This document shows positions 14,787 to 23,295 of a DNA stretch of 64,000 nt, piece by piece. A program made the translations under genes and the position numbers. A model generated the notes under the pieces. It was not told where the DNA came from and made no database searches. It was given only the letters and a program-made list of their open reading frames with translations. The first letter of the stretch is position 1. The number at the start of each line of letters is the position of its first letter. The DNA comes from Bradyrhizobium sp. Ai1a-2 (lineage in GTDB: Bacteria; Pseudomonadota; Alphaproteobacteria; Rhizobiales; Xanthobacteraceae): NCBI RefSeq assembly GCF_000426245.1, contig NZ_AUEZ01000001.1:62001-126000 (forward strand). Reading direction: 5' to 3'.

Positions 14787-15656
14787 ATGGCTGAAACCGA
14801 ACTCGACCACGTTTCCGGCAAGACCACGACCGGTCACCAGTGGGACGGCATCAAGGAACTCAACACGCCGCTGCCGCGCTGGTGGGTGCTGACCTTCTAC
14901 GCCACCATCATCTGGGCGATCGGCTACTGGGTGGTGTACCCGGCGTGGCCGCTGTTGTGGAGCAACACGACCGGGCTGATCAAGTATTCGTCGCGTGCCG
15001 ACGTCGGCGTCGAGCTGGCCAATCTCGAGAAGATCCGCGGCGACAAGATGGTCGCGCTCGGCGCGGCGTCGCTGGAAGACATCGAGAAGGATCCGGCGTT
15101 GCTGGCGCTCGCGCGCGCCCGCGGCAAGGCGGCTTTCGGTGACAATTGCGCGCCGTGCCACGGCTCGGGCGGCGCCGGCGCCAAGGGCTTTCCGAACCTG
15201 AACGACGACGACTGGCTGTGGGGCGGCTCGCTCGAGCAGATTCAACAGACCATCCAGTTTGGCGCGCGCTCCGGCAACGCCAAGGCGCATGAGGGCGCGA
15301 TGCTTGCCTTCGGCAAGGACGGCATCCTGAAGAAGGACGAGATCGTCACGGTCGCCAACTATGTCCGTTCGCTCTCGGGCCTGCCGGCGAGCCAGGGCTA
15401 CAATGCGGCCGCCGGCGCCAAGCTGTTCGCGGACAATTGTTCGAGCTGCCACGGCGAGAACGGCAAGGGCAACAAGGAACTCGGTGCGCCCGATCTCACC
15501 GACAAGATCTGGCTTTACGGCTCTGATGAGGCCACCGTGATCGAGACCATCACCAACGGCCGTGGCGGCGTGATGCCGGCATGGGTCGGCCGGCTCGATC
15601 CGTCCACCATCAAGGCGCTTGCGGTCTATGTGCATACGCTGGGCGGTGGCAAATAG
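14787..15656 (+). CDS. fixP: cbb3 oxidase diheme subunit FixP/CcoP
   Basis: 289 residues. Cytoplasmic N-terminus, one membrane helix (about 35-55, WWVLTFYATIIWAIGYWVV), then two cytochrome c domains with CAPCH (about residue 121) and CSSCH (about 218). It accepts electrons from the cytochrome bc1/soluble cytochrome c pool. Last gene of fixNOQP; ribosome-binding GGGAGGAG overlaps the fixQ 3' end. Confidence 0.97.
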   Translation: MAETELDHVSGKTTTGHQWDGIKELNTPLPRWWVLTFYATIIWAIGYWVVYPAWPLLWSNTTGLIKYSSRADVGVELANLEKIRGDKMVALGAASLEDIEKDPALLALARARGKAAFGDNCAPCHGSGGAGAKGFPNLNDDDWLWGGSLEQIQQTIQFGARSGNAKAHEGAMLAFGKDGILKKDEIVTVANYVRSLSGLPASQGYNAAAGAKLFADNCSSCHGENGKGNKELGAPDLTDKIWLYGSDEATVIETITNGRGGVMPAWVGRLDPSTIKALAVYVHTLGGGK

Positions 15657-15665
15657 GCCGCCTGT

Positions 15666-15679
15666 TTGCGCTGGATCAA
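15666..15679 (+). promoter_or_regulatory. FixK/FNR-type box of fixGHIS
   Basis: TTGCGCTGGATCAA, one good and one weaker half site, just after the fixP stop. Predicted start site near 15714, 25 nt before the fixG ATG at 15739. Confidence 0.6.
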
Positions 15680-15738
15680 CTAAGGCACGGGGGGAGGGGT
15701 TAGCCTCTCCTCCCACGATGCCAGAAGAATCCCGGCCC

Positions 15739-17202
15739 ATGAACAAGATCGTCCAGATAGACCCCGATCAAGTCGAAGACGTCGGGCCGCTTTATGCGGC
15801 CCGCAAGAAGGTCTACCCGCAGAAGGTCTCCGGGACCTTCCGCCGGATCAAATGGGGCCTGATGGCGTTCTGCCTCGGCGTCTATTATTTCCTGCCTTTC
15901 GTGCGCTGGAATCGCGGGCTCGGCGCGCCCGACCAGGCGGTGCTGATCGACCTGCCGAACAGCCGCTTCTATTTCTTCTTTATCGAGTTGTGGCCGCAGG
16001 AAGTCTATTACTTCACTGGCCTGCTGATCCTCGCCGCGATCACGCTGTTTCTGATGAACTCGGTCGGCGGCCGCATCTGGTGCGGCTATCTCTGTCCGCA
16101 GACGGTCTGGACCGACCTGTTCTACGCGGTCGAGCGGTTGGTCGAGGGCGACCGGCGCGAGCGGATGAAGAAGGATGCCTCCGCGCATCGCTGGACGCTG
16201 GAGCGCATCTCCGAGCTCGTGCTCAAGCATTCGATCTGGCTGATGATCGCCTGGTGGACCGGCGGCGCCTGGGTGCTCTATTTCACGGACGCGCCGACGC
16301 TCGTCAAAGAGCTCGTCACCTTCCAGGCGCCGGCGATCGCCTATATCTGGATCGCGATCCTGACCGCGACGACCTATCTGCTCGCCGGCTTCATGCGCGA
16401 GCAGGTCTGCGTCTATATGTGCCCGTGGCCGCGCATCCAGGCGGCGCTGACGGATGAATGGGCGCTCAACGTCACCTATCGCTACGACCGCGGCGAAAAG
16501 CGGATGTCGGTGAAGAAGGCGAACGAGCTGCGCTCGCTCGGCCAGCACGCCGGCGACTGCGTCGATTGCTATCAATGCGTCGCGGTCTGCCCGACCGGCA
16601 TCGATATCCGTAACGGGCCGCAGCTCGACTGCATCCAGTGCGGACTGTGCATCGACGCCTGCGATACCGTGATGAAGAAGATCGGCCGGCCGACGCGGCT
16701 GATCAGCTACGACAACGACATCAACATCCAGCGCCGGATCGAAGGCAAGCCGCCGATCTACCGCATCGTGCGGCCGCGCACCATCATCTATACCGCCATG
16801 ATCGCGCTGGTCGGCGGCATCATGGTCTATACGCTCGCGACGCGTTCGCTGCTCGACATCAACGTGCTGCACGACCGCAACCCGGTCGCGGTCAAGCTCA
16901 GCGACGGCTCGATCCGCAACGCCTATACGGTGCGCTTCCTCAACAAGCGCGGCTTCGATCGCGTGGTGGCGATCGACATCGACGGCCCGCAGGATGCCAA
17001 GCTTCATGTCGTCGGCGGCGACTCGATCACGCCCGACCGTCCCATGATCGTGCTTGGGCGCGACGGCACCACCGAACTGCGGGTGCTTGTCACCGCGCCT
17101 TCCGACCGGAATCCCGAGAAGTCGATCCCGGTGAAATTCCGCGTCACCGATATCGGCCTCGGCGAAGTCGCCTCCGCCACCGACAATTTCGTCGCGCCGT
17201 AA
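15739..17202 (+). CDS. fixG: FixG/CcoG polyferredoxin-type copper reductase for cbb3 assembly
   Basis: 487 residues. Several membrane helices (about 35-55, 90-110, 155-175, 190-215, 350-370), the CGYLCPQT segment, and a cytosolic ferredoxin domain with CVDCYQCVAVCP and CIQCGLCIDACD for two [4Fe-4S] clusters. A C-terminal Ig-like periplasmic domain follows (about 375-487). In other bacteria CcoG reduces Cu(II) to Cu(I) for the oxidase copper centre. The ATG at 15739 is preferred over 15718 because the FixK box predicts a transcript starting at about 15714. Confidence 0.96.
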   Translation: MNKIVQIDPDQVEDVGPLYAARKKVYPQKVSGTFRRIKWGLMAFCLGVYYFLPFVRWNRGLGAPDQAVLIDLPNSRFYFFFIELWPQEVYYFTGLLILAAITLFLMNSVGGRIWCGYLCPQTVWTDLFYAVERLVEGDRRERMKKDASAHRWTLERISELVLKHSIWLMIAWWTGGAWVLYFTDAPTLVKELVTFQAPAIAYIWIAILTATTYLLAGFMREQVCVYMCPWPRIQAALTDEWALNVTYRYDRGEKRMSVKKANELRSLGQHAGDCVDCYQCVAVCPTGIDIRNGPQLDCIQCGLCIDACDTVMKKIGRPTRLISYDNDINIQRRIEGKPPIYRIVRPRTIIYTAMIALVGGIMVYTLATRSLLDINVLHDRNPVAVKLSDGSIRNAYTVRFLNKRGFDRVVAIDIDGPQDAKLHVVGGDSITPDRPMIVLGRDGTTELRVLVTAPSDRNPEKSIPVKFRVTDIGLGEVASATDNFVAP

Positions 17203-17219
17203 CAGGAAGTGGAGCCGTC

Positions 17220-17720
17220 ATGAGCAGAGCCAGTGCATCGCCGAAGCCGCTGACCGGGGGCAAGGTGCTTGCCATGCTGGTGGCGTTCTTCGGGGTGGTG
17301 ATCGGCGTCAACTTCACCATGATGAAGCTGGCCACACTCACGTTGCCCGGCACTGACGTCGACAGCGCCTACGCGGCGAGCCTTGCCTATGAGAAGGAAA
17401 TCGCGGCGGCGCGCGACCAGGACGCCCGCAACTGGAAGGTCGATGCACATCTGGCGCGCGACGCCAATGGCGGCACGGCGCTCGAAGTCGAAGCGCGCGA
17501 CGGCAACGGCAGGCCGTTGACCGGATTGCAATTCACCTCCCGTCTGGAGCGCCCGACCGACCGGCGCGCCGACCAGGCGATCGAGCTGTCCGAAGCCGGC
17601 GGCGGCCGCTATCGCGGCAACGGCAGCGCGATCGGTCCAGGGCAATGGGACCTCGTGCTGGAAAGCGAGGCTCAGGGGCGGCGCGTGTTCCTGTCAAGGA
17701 ACCGCGTGATGCTGAATTAA
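17220..17720 (+). CDS. fixH: FixH/CcoH cbb3 maturation protein
   Basis: 166 residues. One N-terminal membrane helix (about 17-38, VLAMLVAFFGVVIGVNFTMM) and a periplasmic beta-rich domain (about 40-166) of the FixH family. CcoH associates with FixN and is needed for stable cbb3 assembly. The ATG at 17220 follows AGGAAGTGGAG, 17 nt after the fixG stop. Confidence 0.95.
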   Translation: MSRASASPKPLTGGKVLAMLVAFFGVVIGVNFTMMKLATLTLPGTDVDSAYAASLAYEKEIAAARDQDARNWKVDAHLARDANGGTALEVEARDGNGRPLTGLQFTSRLERPTDRRADQAIELSEAGGGRYRGNGSAIGPGQWDLVLESEAQGRRVFLSRNRVMLN

Positions 17721-17729
17721 GAGGGCGCG

Positions 17730-19922
17730 ATGCAGGCGACACGGGACTTTTCGCACTACGTCAAACATCTCGGCTCCGGGCTGGCGCATATCGACCTCGC
17801 GGTCGAGGGCGTGAGCTGTGCCGGCTGCATGTCGAAGATCGAGCGCGGGCTTTCAGCGATTCCCGATGTGACGCTGGCGCGCGTCAATCTCACCGACCGA
17901 CGCGTGGCGTTGGAGTGGAAAGAGGGCGCGCTCGACCCGGCGCGCTTCATCGATCGGCTCGCCGAGCTCGGCTACAAGGCCTATCCGTTCGAGACGGTCA
18001 GCGCTGAAGCCGCCGAGGTCGAGAATTCGCGCTTCCTGCTGCGCTGCCTCGGCGTTGCGGCGTTCGCGACCATGAACGTGATGATGCTGTCGATCCCGGT
18101 ATGGTCCGGCAATGTCAGCGACATGCTGCCGGAACAGCGCGATTTCTTCCACTGGATGTCGGCGCTGATCGCGCTGCCGGCAGCCGCCTATGCCGGCCAG
18201 CCATTCTTCCGCTCGGCGTTCAACGCGCTGCGCACGGGCAATGTCAACATGGACGTGCCGATCAGCATCGGCGTGATCCTCGCTCTTGCCATGTCCATCG
18301 TCGAGACCATCGGACATGCCGAGCATGCTTATTTCGATGCGGCGATCATGCTGCTCACTTTCCTCCTGGTCGGGCGCTATCTCGACCAGAACATGCGGCG
18401 GCGTACTCGCGCGGTCGCCGGCAATCTCGCCGCGCTCAAGGCGGAGACCGCAACGAAGTTCGTTGGACCTGACGAGATTTCGGTGGTGCCGGCCGCGGCG
18501 ATCAAGGCCGGCGATATGGTGCTGCTGCGGCCCGGCGAGCGCTGCGCGGTCGACGGCACCGTGATCGAGGGCCGGTCGGAGATCGACCAGAGCCTGATCA
18601 CCGGCGAGACGCGGCACGCGGCGGTCGAGGCGGGGAGCGACGTCTATGCCGGCTCGCTCAACATCTCCGGTGCGTTGCGCATCCGCGTCTCGGCGGCGGC
18701 CGAAGGCACACTGCTGGCGGACATCCAGCGATTGCTCGATCACGCCGTGCAGGCGCGCTCGCGCTATGTGCAGCTCGCCGACCGTGCGTCGCGGCTCTAT
18801 GCGCCGGTGGTGCATGCGACCGCGCTCTTGACCATGATCGGCTGGCTGATCGCCGGCGCGAGCCTGCACGATTCCATCATCACCGCGATCGCGGTGCTGA
18901 TCATCACCTGTCCCTGCGCGCTGGGGCTCGCGATCCCGACGGTGCAGACGATTGCCGCAGGCGCGATGTTCCGCGCCGGCGTGCTGATCAATTCGGGCGA
19001 TGCCATCGAGCGCGTGGCCGAGGTTGGTCACGTCATCTTCGACAAGACGGGAACGCTCACGTTGCCCGAACTCGACGTGGTGAATTCTACGGCCGTGCCG
19101 GCCGATGTGTTCGAACTGGCAGGCCGGCTCGCGCTGGCAAGCCACCATCCGGTCGCTGCGGCGCTGTCGCGCGCGGCCGGTGCGAAATCGCCGCTGCCCG
19201 GCGTCACGGAAGAGCCGGGGCAGGGGGTGCGCGGCAGCTTCGGCGGCGAGGAGGTCAGGCTCGGCCGTCCGTCGTTCTGCAACGCGGAGGACCTCGCCGA
19301 GGAGATCCTGCGCCGCGATCCCGAAGCGTCGGTGGTCGCGTTTGCGCGCGGCGAACAACGCTATGCGTTCGCGGTTCGCCAAGGCTTGCGGCCGGACGCG
19401 CGAGAAGTCGTCGCCGCGCTGCAGCGGCGCGGCATTGCGGTCGAGATCTTGTCGGGAGATCGCGAACCCGCGGTGCGGGCGGCGGCCGAGACGCTTGGTA
19501 TTGCCGAATGGCGCGCCGGCGTGACGCCGGCTGACAAGATCGCACGGATCGAGGAATTGAAGCGGCAGGGCGTCAAGGTGATGATGGTCGGCGACGGCTT
19601 GAACGACGCGCCGTCGCTTGCGGCGGCGCATGTCTCGATGTCGCCGATCTCGGCTGCGCATCTGAGCCAGGCGACCGCGGATCTCGTCTTCCTCGGCAAG
19701 GGCCTCGCGCCTGTCATTGCAGCCGTTGACTATTCGCGCAAGGCGCTGCGGCTGATGCGGCAGAATCTCTATCTCGCGGTCGGCTACAATTTCCTCGCGG
19801 TGCCGATCGCGATCCTGGGCTTCGTGACGCCGCTGATCGCAGCAGCGGCGATGTCGGGCTCCTCGATCCTGGTGATGCTGAACGCGCTGCGCGGACGTCG
19901 GGTGCGGCAGGAGAAGGTGTGA
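17730..19922 (+). CDS. fixI: FixI/CcoI P1B-type copper-transporting ATPase
   Basis: 730 residues. N-terminal heavy-metal domain with VSCAGCMSKIE (about 29-40), eight predicted membrane helices, ion-channel motif CPC at 394-396 (TCPCALGLAIP), phosphorylation motif DKTGT at Asp438, and hinge motif GDGLNDAPSL. It exports Cu(I) to the periplasm for insertion in the cbb3 binuclear centre, working with FixG, FixH and FixS. Nine nucleotides after fixH; overlaps fixS by one base. Confidence 0.97.
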   Translation: MQATRDFSHYVKHLGSGLAHIDLAVEGVSCAGCMSKIERGLSAIPDVTLARVNLTDRRVALEWKEGALDPARFIDRLAELGYKAYPFETVSAEAAEVENSRFLLRCLGVAAFATMNVMMLSIPVWSGNVSDMLPEQRDFFHWMSALIALPAAAYAGQPFFRSAFNALRTGNVNMDVPISIGVILALAMSIVETIGHAEHAYFDAAIMLLTFLLVGRYLDQNMRRRTRAVAGNLAALKAETATKFVGPDEISVVPAAAIKAGDMVLLRPGERCAVDGTVIEGRSEIDQSLITGETRHAAVEAGSDVYAGSLNISGALRIRVSAAAEGTLLADIQRLLDHAVQARSRYVQLADRASRLYAPVVHATALLTMIGWLIAGASLHDSIITAIAVLIITCPCALGLAIPTVQTIAAGAMFRAGVLINSGDAIERVAEVGHVIFDKTGTLTLPELDVVNSTAVPADVFELAGRLALASHHPVAAALSRAAGAKSPLPGVTEEPGQGVRGSFGGEEVRLGRPSFCNAEDLAEEILRRDPEASVVAFARGEQRYAFAVRQGLRPDAREVVAALQRRGIAVEILSGDREPAVRAAAETLGIAEWRAGVTPADKIARIEELKRQGVKVMMVGDGLNDAPSLAAAHVSMSPISAAHLSQATADLVFLGKGLAPVIAAVDYSRKALRLMRQNLYLAVGYNFLAVPIAILGFVTPLIAAAAMSGSSILVMLNALRGRRVRQEKV

Positions 19923-20116
19923 TGGAAGTGATCGCGTTCCTGGTGCCGTTGGCGCTGCTGCTCGGGTTGTTCGGATTGCTCGGATTCCTGTGGTCGCTGA
20001 AGAACGGCCAGTACGATGATCTCGAGGGCGCCGCCTGGCGGGCGATCTCCGACGATGACGAAATACCGACAACAGAGGGGCGCGAGCCGTCGGCGGCCCA
20101 TCGTCACGGCGTTTGA
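19922..20116 (+). CDS. fixS: FixS/CcoS cbb3 maturation protein
   Basis: 64 residues. One N-terminal membrane helix (about 3-25) ending in GFLWSLKNGQYDDLEGAAWR, the highly conserved FixS signature, then an acidic tail. Required for cofactor insertion into the oxidase. The ATG overlaps the fixI stop (TGATG), so the two are translationally coupled. The next FixK box overlaps its stop codon. Confidence 0.95.
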   Translation: MEVIAFLVPLALLLGLFGLLGFLWSLKNGQYDDLEGAAWRAISDDDEIPTTEGREPSAAHRHGV

Positions 20117-20126
20117 TCTGGCGCAA
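20113..20126 (+). promoter_or_regulatory. FixK/FNR-type box (DUF6455 gene)
   Basis: TTGATCTGGCGCAA overlapping the end of fixS. Predicted start site near 20161, 24 nt before the ATG at 20185. Confidence 0.6.
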
Positions 20127-20184
20127 TGCCGGTGACCCCGCGCAGGCCGATAGTGAGCGTGCTGAAAAACTGCGGGAGGGTGCC

Positions 20185-20637
20185 ATGACATCGACAGCAC
20201 GGACGGAATCGATCGCGGGCAGGCTGATCGGCAAGCTCACGGGCTTCCTTGACCGGTTCCGCGATGTCGGCGAGATCCGCAATCTCAGCCCCGCCGAGGC
20301 CTGTTCCGTGGCGCATGACCTCCGGATCGCGCCGAGCGATCTCGAGATGCTGGTTGCCCGAGGGCGCCATGGTGCCAACGAATTGCCGCAGATGCTGAAG
20401 GCGCTCGGGATCGACGAAGGTGCCATCAAGCGCGCGGAGCCGGGCGCGCTGAATGATATGAGGCGGGTGTGCGCGCTCTGCATCGAGAAATCCCGCTGCA
20501 ACCGCGAGCTCGAGGCCGGAACCGCGGCCCTGCATCATCGCGAATATTGCGCCAACACCTACACGATCGACTCGCTCGGGACGGAGCCGAAGCCCGACCA
20601 GACCGAGCTCCAGCTTCGCGGGCCCTGCTGCTGCTGA
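20185..20637 (+). CDS. DUF6455-like cysteine-rich protein downstream of fixGHIS
   Basis: 150 residues, no signal peptide or membrane segment. The C-terminal half has CALCIEKSRCNREL, then a Tyr-Cys-Ala-Asn segment, and the protein ends in Gly-Pro-Cys-Cys-Cys, so six or more cysteines could hold a metal or cluster. The first half is a helical segment with LSPAEACSVAHDLRI. This resembles the DUF6455 family found near cbb3 genes in rhizobia; biochemical role unknown. The ATG at 20185 follows GGGAGGG and agrees with the FixK box. A TTG at 20113 also opens the frame but lies on the box itself. Confidence 0.8.
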   Translation: MTSTARTESIAGRLIGKLTGFLDRFRDVGEIRNLSPAEACSVAHDLRIAPSDLEMLVARGRHGANELPQMLKALGIDEGAIKRAEPGALNDMRRVCALCIEKSRCNRELEAGTAALHHREYCANTYTIDSLGTEPKPDQTELQLRGPCCC

Positions 20638-20816
20638 GCGGGAACGTTCGTCTTCCCGACTGGACCGGCGCCGGCGGTGCCGGCAGGCCAAACTGTACCG
20701 TATCCTTGAAGGCGGGGCCCTGCTAACCATGGGCATGGGCGGCGGCCGGCTGGTCGCCGCGATCGTCTGTGTGCGCCGGCGCAACGCCTGCGCGTTTTAC
20801 GAGAAGGATACGAGCA

Positions 20817-21671
20817 ATGATCGAAACCGTTGGCATCATCGGGGCAGGCACTATGGGCAACGGCATCGCCCAGATCTGCGCCGCCGCCGGGCTTCAGGTG
20901 GTGATGGTCGATATCTCGGACGCCGCCGTGCAGCGCGGGCTGGCAACCGTCGGCAGCAGCCTGGACCGCCTGGTCAAGAAGGAGAAGATGACCGAGGCCG
21001 ACAAGAACGCCGCGCTCGGACGCATCAATGCGACCACCGACAAGGCCAAGCTTGCCGCCTGCGATCTCGTGATCGAGGCAGCGACCGAGAACGAGGAATT
21101 GAAGCTCAAGATCCTAAAGGATCTCAGCGCGACGCTGAACCCGCGGGCGGTGATCGCTACCAATACGTCTTCGATCTCGATCACCAAGCTTGCCACTGCG
21201 ACTGACCGGCCGGACCGCTTCATCGGCATGCACTTCTTCAACCCGGTGCCGGTGATGGCGCTGCTCGAACTGATCCGCGGCCTGCAGACCTCGGACGATA
21301 CGCTGGCCAAGGCGGAAGCTTTTGCGAAGCGCGTCGGCAAGGTCGCGATCACAGCCAAGAACAGCCCCGGCTTCGCGGTCAACCGCATCCTGTGCCCGAT
21401 GATCAACGAGGCGATCTTCGCGCTGCAGGAAGGGATCGCCACCGCCGAGGAGATCGACGCCGGCATGAAGCTCGGCTGCAACCACCCGATCGGTCCGCTG
21501 GCGCTCGCCGACCTGATCGGGCTCGACACCATGCTGTCGGTGATGGACGTGTTCTACAACGGCTTCAACGATCCGAAATATCGCGCAGCGCCGCTGCTCA
21601 AGGAGATGGTCGACGCCGGCTATCTCGGCCGCAAGAGCGGCAGGGGTTTTTACGACTACGGCAAGGCGTGA
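20817..21671 (+). CDS. 3-hydroxybutyryl/3-hydroxyacyl-CoA dehydrogenase
   Basis: 284 residues, the usual length of the single-function family. It oxidises (S)-3-hydroxyacyl-CoA to 3-ketoacyl-CoA with NAD. The N-terminal Rossmann fold shows GIIGAGTMGNGIAQ at 7-20; catalytic His is in IGMHFFNPVPVM, and the dimerisation domain starts GFAVNRIL. The ATG at 20817 is chosen because it starts directly ahead of the Rossmann motif. It could act in polyhydroxybutyrate/butanoate metabolism or with the CoA-catabolic genes further on. Confidence 0.95.
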   Translation: MIETVGIIGAGTMGNGIAQICAAAGLQVVMVDISDAAVQRGLATVGSSLDRLVKKEKMTEADKNAALGRINATTDKAKLAACDLVIEAATENEELKLKILKDLSATLNPRAVIATNTSSISITKLATATDRPDRFIGMHFFNPVPVMALLELIRGLQTSDDTLAKAEAFAKRVGKVAITAKNSPGFAVNRILCPMINEAIFALQEGIATAEEIDAGMKLGCNHPIGPLALADLIGLDTMLSVMDVFYNGFNDPKYRAAPLLKEMVDAGYLGRKSGRGFYDYGKA

Positions 21672-21740
21672 GTCAGGCTTTGCCCACCCTGCGACTTCGT
21701 TGCAACATGAGAGACGCGGGCGCGATGCCAATTGATGTGC

Positions 21741-21893
21741 CCTCGCCCCTTGTGGGAGAGGGCCGCTCACGTGTCTGCAGCGAGCTCGCTGGGGTGAGGG
21801 GTTCTCTCCACTCGCGCTGTCGCCCGCGGAGAGAACCCCTCATCCGTCGCGCATTTCATGCGCGCCACCTTCTCCCACAAGGGGAGAAGGGAA
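21741..21893. repeat. Nested long inverted-repeat element
   Basis: Outer arms CCCCTTGTGGGAGA (21746-21759) and its complement (21871-21884); inner arms GAGGGGTTCTCTCC (21796-21809) and complement (21828-21841). The element fills the gap between convergent genes and could fold into a large cruciform or transcript hairpin. Confidence 0.8.
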
Positions 21894-21897
21894 GCCT

Positions 21898-23109
21898 TCA
21901 CTTCACCAGCGCGCAGCCGCCGTCCTTCAGCGGGCGGAAGGCCTGGTCGCCGGGGACCTCGGCCAGCACCTTGTAATAGTCCCAGGGCACCTTGGATTCC
22001 TCGGGCTTCTTCACCTCGAACAGGAACATGCTGTGCACCATGCGGCCGTCCGCGCGCAGCACGCCGTTGTCGGTGAAGGCGTCGCGCACCGGCATTTCGC
22101 GCATCTTGGCCATCACGGGTTTTGTGTCTTTGGTGCCCGCAGCCTGCACGGCCTTGAGATAGTGCAGAGTGGCGCTGTAGGTCGCGGCCTGGTTCATCGT
22201 CGGCATCCGCTTCATGCGCTCGAAGAATCGCTTGCCGAAGGCGCGGGTCTTGTCGTTGAGGTCCCAATAGTAGGCCTCGGTGACGATCAACCCCTGTGCG
22301 AGCTTCAGCCCGAGGCTGTGCACATCGGAGATGAACATCACGATTGCCGCCAGATTCTGCCCGCCGGCGACGATGCCGAATTCGCCGGCCTGCTTGATGG
22401 TGTTGATGGTGTCGCCGCCGCCATTGGCGAGGCCGATGATCTTGGCCTTTGACGCCTGCGCCTGCAGCAGGAAAGAGGAGAAATCCGCCGTGTTGAGCGG
22501 ATGCTTGACGCTGCCGAGCACCTTGCCGCCGGCGGCCTTCACGACATCGCCGGTGTCGCGCTCGATCGAATGGCCGAACAGATAGTCCGCGGTGATGAAG
22601 AACCAGCTGTCGCCGCCGTTCTTGACGATGGCGCTGCCGACGGTGTGGGCGTTGGAATAGGTGTCGTAGGTCCAGTGCGCGACGTAGGGACCGCAGGACT
22701 TGCCGGTGATATCTGAGCTCGCGGCGTCCGTGACGATCATGATCTTCTCGTACTGCTTGGACAATTCCATCACCGCAAGCGCGGTGGCGGACGTCGGCAA
22801 ATCGATGATCATGTCGACGCCTTCGTTCTCCCACCATTTGCGGGCCATGGTGGCCGCGATATCAGGCTTGTTCTGCACGTCCGCGGAGGCGAGTTCGATG
22901 GGCTTGCCAAACATGGTGCCGCCGAACTCCTCGATCGCCATCTTGGTCGCTTCGACATTCCCCGCGCCGCCGATGTCGGAATAGACCGACGAGAAATCGG
23001 TGAGCACGCCGATCTTCAGCGGTGTCGCGGCTGGCTGTGCGAAAGCAGGGCTGATCAGCAGGGTGAACAACAGGCCAGCCGCCGACAACATCGTTGCGAT
23101 GGGTCTCAT
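21898..23109 (-). CDS. ABC transporter substrate-binding protein, branched-chain amino acid type
   Basis: 403 residues. Signal peptide (MLSAAGLLFTLLISPAFAQ) followed by a Peripla_BP_6-type bilobed binding domain (PLKIGVLTDFSSVYSDIGGAG). Such proteins in Bradyrhizobium commonly bind aromatic or carboxylic acids as well as amino acids. No permease or ATPase is adjacent, so it must share a transporter or be orphaned. Start at 23109 follows GGGAGGAAATACCG; the open frame continues upstream into the antisense of the neighbouring ligase and is not used. Divergent from the acyl-CoA synthetase. Confidence 0.93.
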   Translation of the reverse strand: MRPIATMLSAAGLLFTLLISPAFAQPAATPLKIGVLTDFSSVYSDIGGAGNVEATKMAIEEFGGTMFGKPIELASADVQNKPDIAATMARKWWENEGVDMIIDLPTSATALAVMELSKQYEKIMIVTDAASSDITGKSCGPYVAHWTYDTYSNAHTVGSAIVKNGGDSWFFITADYLFGHSIERDTGDVVKAAGGKVLGSVKHPLNTADFSSFLLQAQASKAKIIGLANGGGDTINTIKQAGEFGIVAGGQNLAAIVMFISDVHSLGLKLAQGLIVTEAYYWDLNDKTRAFGKRFFERMKRMPTMNQAATYSATLHYLKAVQAAGTKDTKPVMAKMREMPVRDAFTDNGVLRADGRMVHSMFLFEVKKPEESKVPWDYYKVLAEVPGDQAFRPLKDGGCALVK

Positions 23110-23295
23110 CGGTATTTCCTCCCGGTTTTTTATCGTTGCCCGACAAAGTAGATTTTGATTTCCATCCGAGTCAATTGCGATAATCTGGCGCGTCAAAATA
23201 CGTGTGCATGGGGCATGCACGGCCGGTTCGGCGCAAACAGAACGAAAAAGCATCGTCCGAACCAGAAGAAACGGCGGACGTTCAGGGAGGGAAAC

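Noticed and set aside
17853..20501. 882-codon leftward open frame opposite fixI
   Set aside because: Antisense of fixI/fixS caused by high GC; Arg/His-rich, no ribosome site or family motif, while fixI is unmistakable.
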